Origin: Sphingobium ummariense RL-3
GTDB taxonomy: Bacteria > Pseudomonadota > Alphaproteobacteria > Sphingomonadales > Sphingomonadaceae
Direction of reading: 5' to 3'
Assembly (NCBI RefSeq): GCF_000447205.1
Contig: NZ_AUWY01000123.1
Location: 1-64,000 of the forward strand
DNA: 64,000 nucleotides
Of this stretch, positions 63,082-64,000 are shown piece by piece. The notes beneath the pieces were generated by a model. It had not been told where the DNA came from. It saw nothing but the letters and a program-made list of their open reading frames with translations, and did no database searches. The translations under genes were made by a program, and so were the position numbers. How positions within the stretch are numbered: the stretch's first letter is position 1; each line of letters begins with the position of its first letter.

Positions 63082-63474
63082 GCCATCGTCAGCCATCGCA
63101 AGGGGCCGCACCGCCATCAGCCGATCCACTCGCCTGCACATGGGGGATCGCGGCTATAGCCGGCTTTCACCGCTTTCCGATGCGGTAATGAGCCGGCGTT
63201 TCAAGACCATGCGGTTATGCGGCTGTCCCTCGGAAGACGTTGGAAAACGAGGGTCTGGGCAATCGGCCTCGGCATCATGAGGGAAACAGCCATGGAGCAG
63301 TGCGGCTCCCCCCAGATCCCTCCATCGCACGCTAGCACCTGTTCGCCGCATCATAATTGAACATGAATCTGTTCCAGAGTCCATATTATCAATGAAGTAG
63401 GTTTAGCGGTAAACCAAGCCCAAAGGGCGGCGCTGTTCCTGCCTCGAAAGACCATAGTAACAGGGAGAGAGATT
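63082..63474. other. Intergenic region before the receptor gene
   Basis: The 393 bases between the Dabb gene and the receptor contain no convincing gene. The right part holds the operator at 63400-63415 and AT-richer sequence (ATTATCAATGAAG) suitable for a promoter, then a leader of about 60 bases ending in AGGGAGAGAG. A GCGGTT-rich patch near 63200 has no clear meaning. Confidence 0.6.
63400..63415. promoter_or_regulatory. LacI-type operator upstream of the receptor gene
   Basis: GGTTTAGCGGTAAACC is a 16-base palindrome with one mismatched position per arm, sharing TTTA-S-CGGTAAA with the site at 53740. It lies 60 bases upstream of the receptor start, where a repressor could block transcription. 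Confidence 0.65.
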
Positions 63475-64000
63475 ATGAGGCATTGGTTGCTTGTGGCCGC
63501 ATTGAGCGCTGGCTGCTCGATACCGTCGTTGGCCGCTGCGCAAGGCACCGCCGCTAATTCTGACGCCCCTCCGGCGGACATCATCGTTACCGGCATTCGG
63601 GCCAGCCTTGGTTCCTCCGCGCAGGCTAAGCGCGACGCCGATCAGATCGTGGATTCGATCAGCGCGGTCGAAGTGGGCAAGTTCCCGGACGCCAACATCG
63701 CGGAATCGCTCCAACGTATCACCGGGGTCGCCATTGACCGTTCGGGTGGTGAAGGCCAATTCATCACCGTTCGCGGCCTTGGCCCCGAATTCAACACCGT
63801 CCTTGTCAACGGCCGCGTCATGGCGACGGATAATGCGGGCCGCGAATTCTCATTCGACGTGCTTTCCTCCAACATGATCCAGCGCACGGACATCTACAAG
63901 TCGCCCGTGGCCGAATTGCAGGAAGGCGGCATCGGCGCGACTGTCAACATCGTCACCGCCCGTCCGCTGGAGGGACGTGACGGCCTGCACGCGACGGCGC
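63475..64000 (+). CDS. TonB-dependent receptor, N-terminal part (runs off window)
   Basis: The first 175 codons of a receptor: signal peptide (MRHWLLVAALSAGCSIPSLAAAQ), a TonB-box-like DIIVTGIRASL, then a plug domain with KFPDANIAESLQRITGVAIDR, FITVRGLGPEFNTVLVNGR and GGIGATVNIVTARPL. This plug type is typical of sphingomonad and Caulobacter receptors for carbohydrates. AGGGAGAGAG precedes the ATG. It follows the likely operator and is the natural outer-membrane importer for the locus. Confidence 0.93.
   Translation, partial: MRHWLLVAALSAGCSIPSLAAAQGTAANSDAPPADIIVTGIRASLGSSAQAKRDADQIVDSISAVEVGKFPDANIAESLQRITGVAIDRSGGEGQFITVRGLGPEFNTVLVNGRVMATDNAGREFSFDVLSSNMIQRTDIYKSPVAELQEGGIGATVNIVTARPLEGRDGLHATA

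Overview
The window comes from a GC-rich alphaproteobacterium, most probably a sphingomonad (Sphingobium/Sphingomonas type). This rests on the C4-type 5-aminolevulinate synthase, an alphaproteobacterial LexA box, a dehydrogenase/decarboxylase polyamine route, two TonB-dependent receptors beside sugar genes, and pervasive ATGA/TGATG start-stop overlaps. The genus is an inference, because no 16S or other marker lies in the window.

Positions 1-42,500 are mostly ordinary chromosome, organised as short operons. They hold plsY-dprA, an acyltransferase, murI, hemA, a degenerate glucokinase-like gene, a btaA-btaB betaine-lipid operon and a DNA exonuclease/ATP-dependent ligase pair. Next come a polyamine block (carboxyspermidine dehydrogenase, nspC, ornithine decarboxylase), an RNA methyltransferase/NAD(P)HX repair/lipoprotein/ilvD run, an N-formylglutamate amidohydrolase/ispE/TPR/ETF-QO run, and a divergent UDG/lytic transglycosylase/moaB run. 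The rest is a thioesterase, a radical SAM gene behind a LexA box, a PepSY/response-regulator/kinase operon, an S9 peptidase, an amidohydrolase, a molybdate (mod) operon, a copB remnant, dapB and nth.

Positions 42,500-52,500 are a scarred accessory region. It opens at an intact tRNA-Arg(CCG) that is preceded by a truncated copy of its own 5' half. It then holds a dead IS110-type transposase, a truncated and frameshifted alcohol dehydrogenase, an intact IS1111-like element with a 12-bp subterminal inverted repeat, an inverted fragment of that same element, and two decayed IS6-family copies in the same orientation. The IS6 copies bracket a periplasmic trehalase (GH37) and a TonB-dependent receptor, which gives a fossil composite-transposon layout. 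A truncated glutamine amidotransferase marks the right side.

Positions 52,500-64,000 form a coherent carbohydrate locus. One gene (Gfo/Idh/MocA oxidoreductase) is on the minus strand. Divergent from it are a c-type cytochrome, a TIM-barrel isomerase-like protein, an MFS transporter, a hydroxypyruvate-isomerase-like protein, a DUF1080 (3-keto-disaccharide hydrolase) protein, a gluconate-dehydrogenase-subunit-3-like protein, a second TIM-barrel protein, a GMC flavoprotein oxidoreductase, a LacI regulator, a Dabb-domain protein and a TonB-dependent receptor that runs off the window. This set fits periplasmic oxidation of a glycoside at C3, cleavage of the 3-keto glycoside, uptake, and re-reduction. 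Near-identical palindromes (TTTACCGGTAAA and GGTTTAGCGGTAAACC) in the promoter regions at both ends of the locus look like the operators of its LacI regulator.
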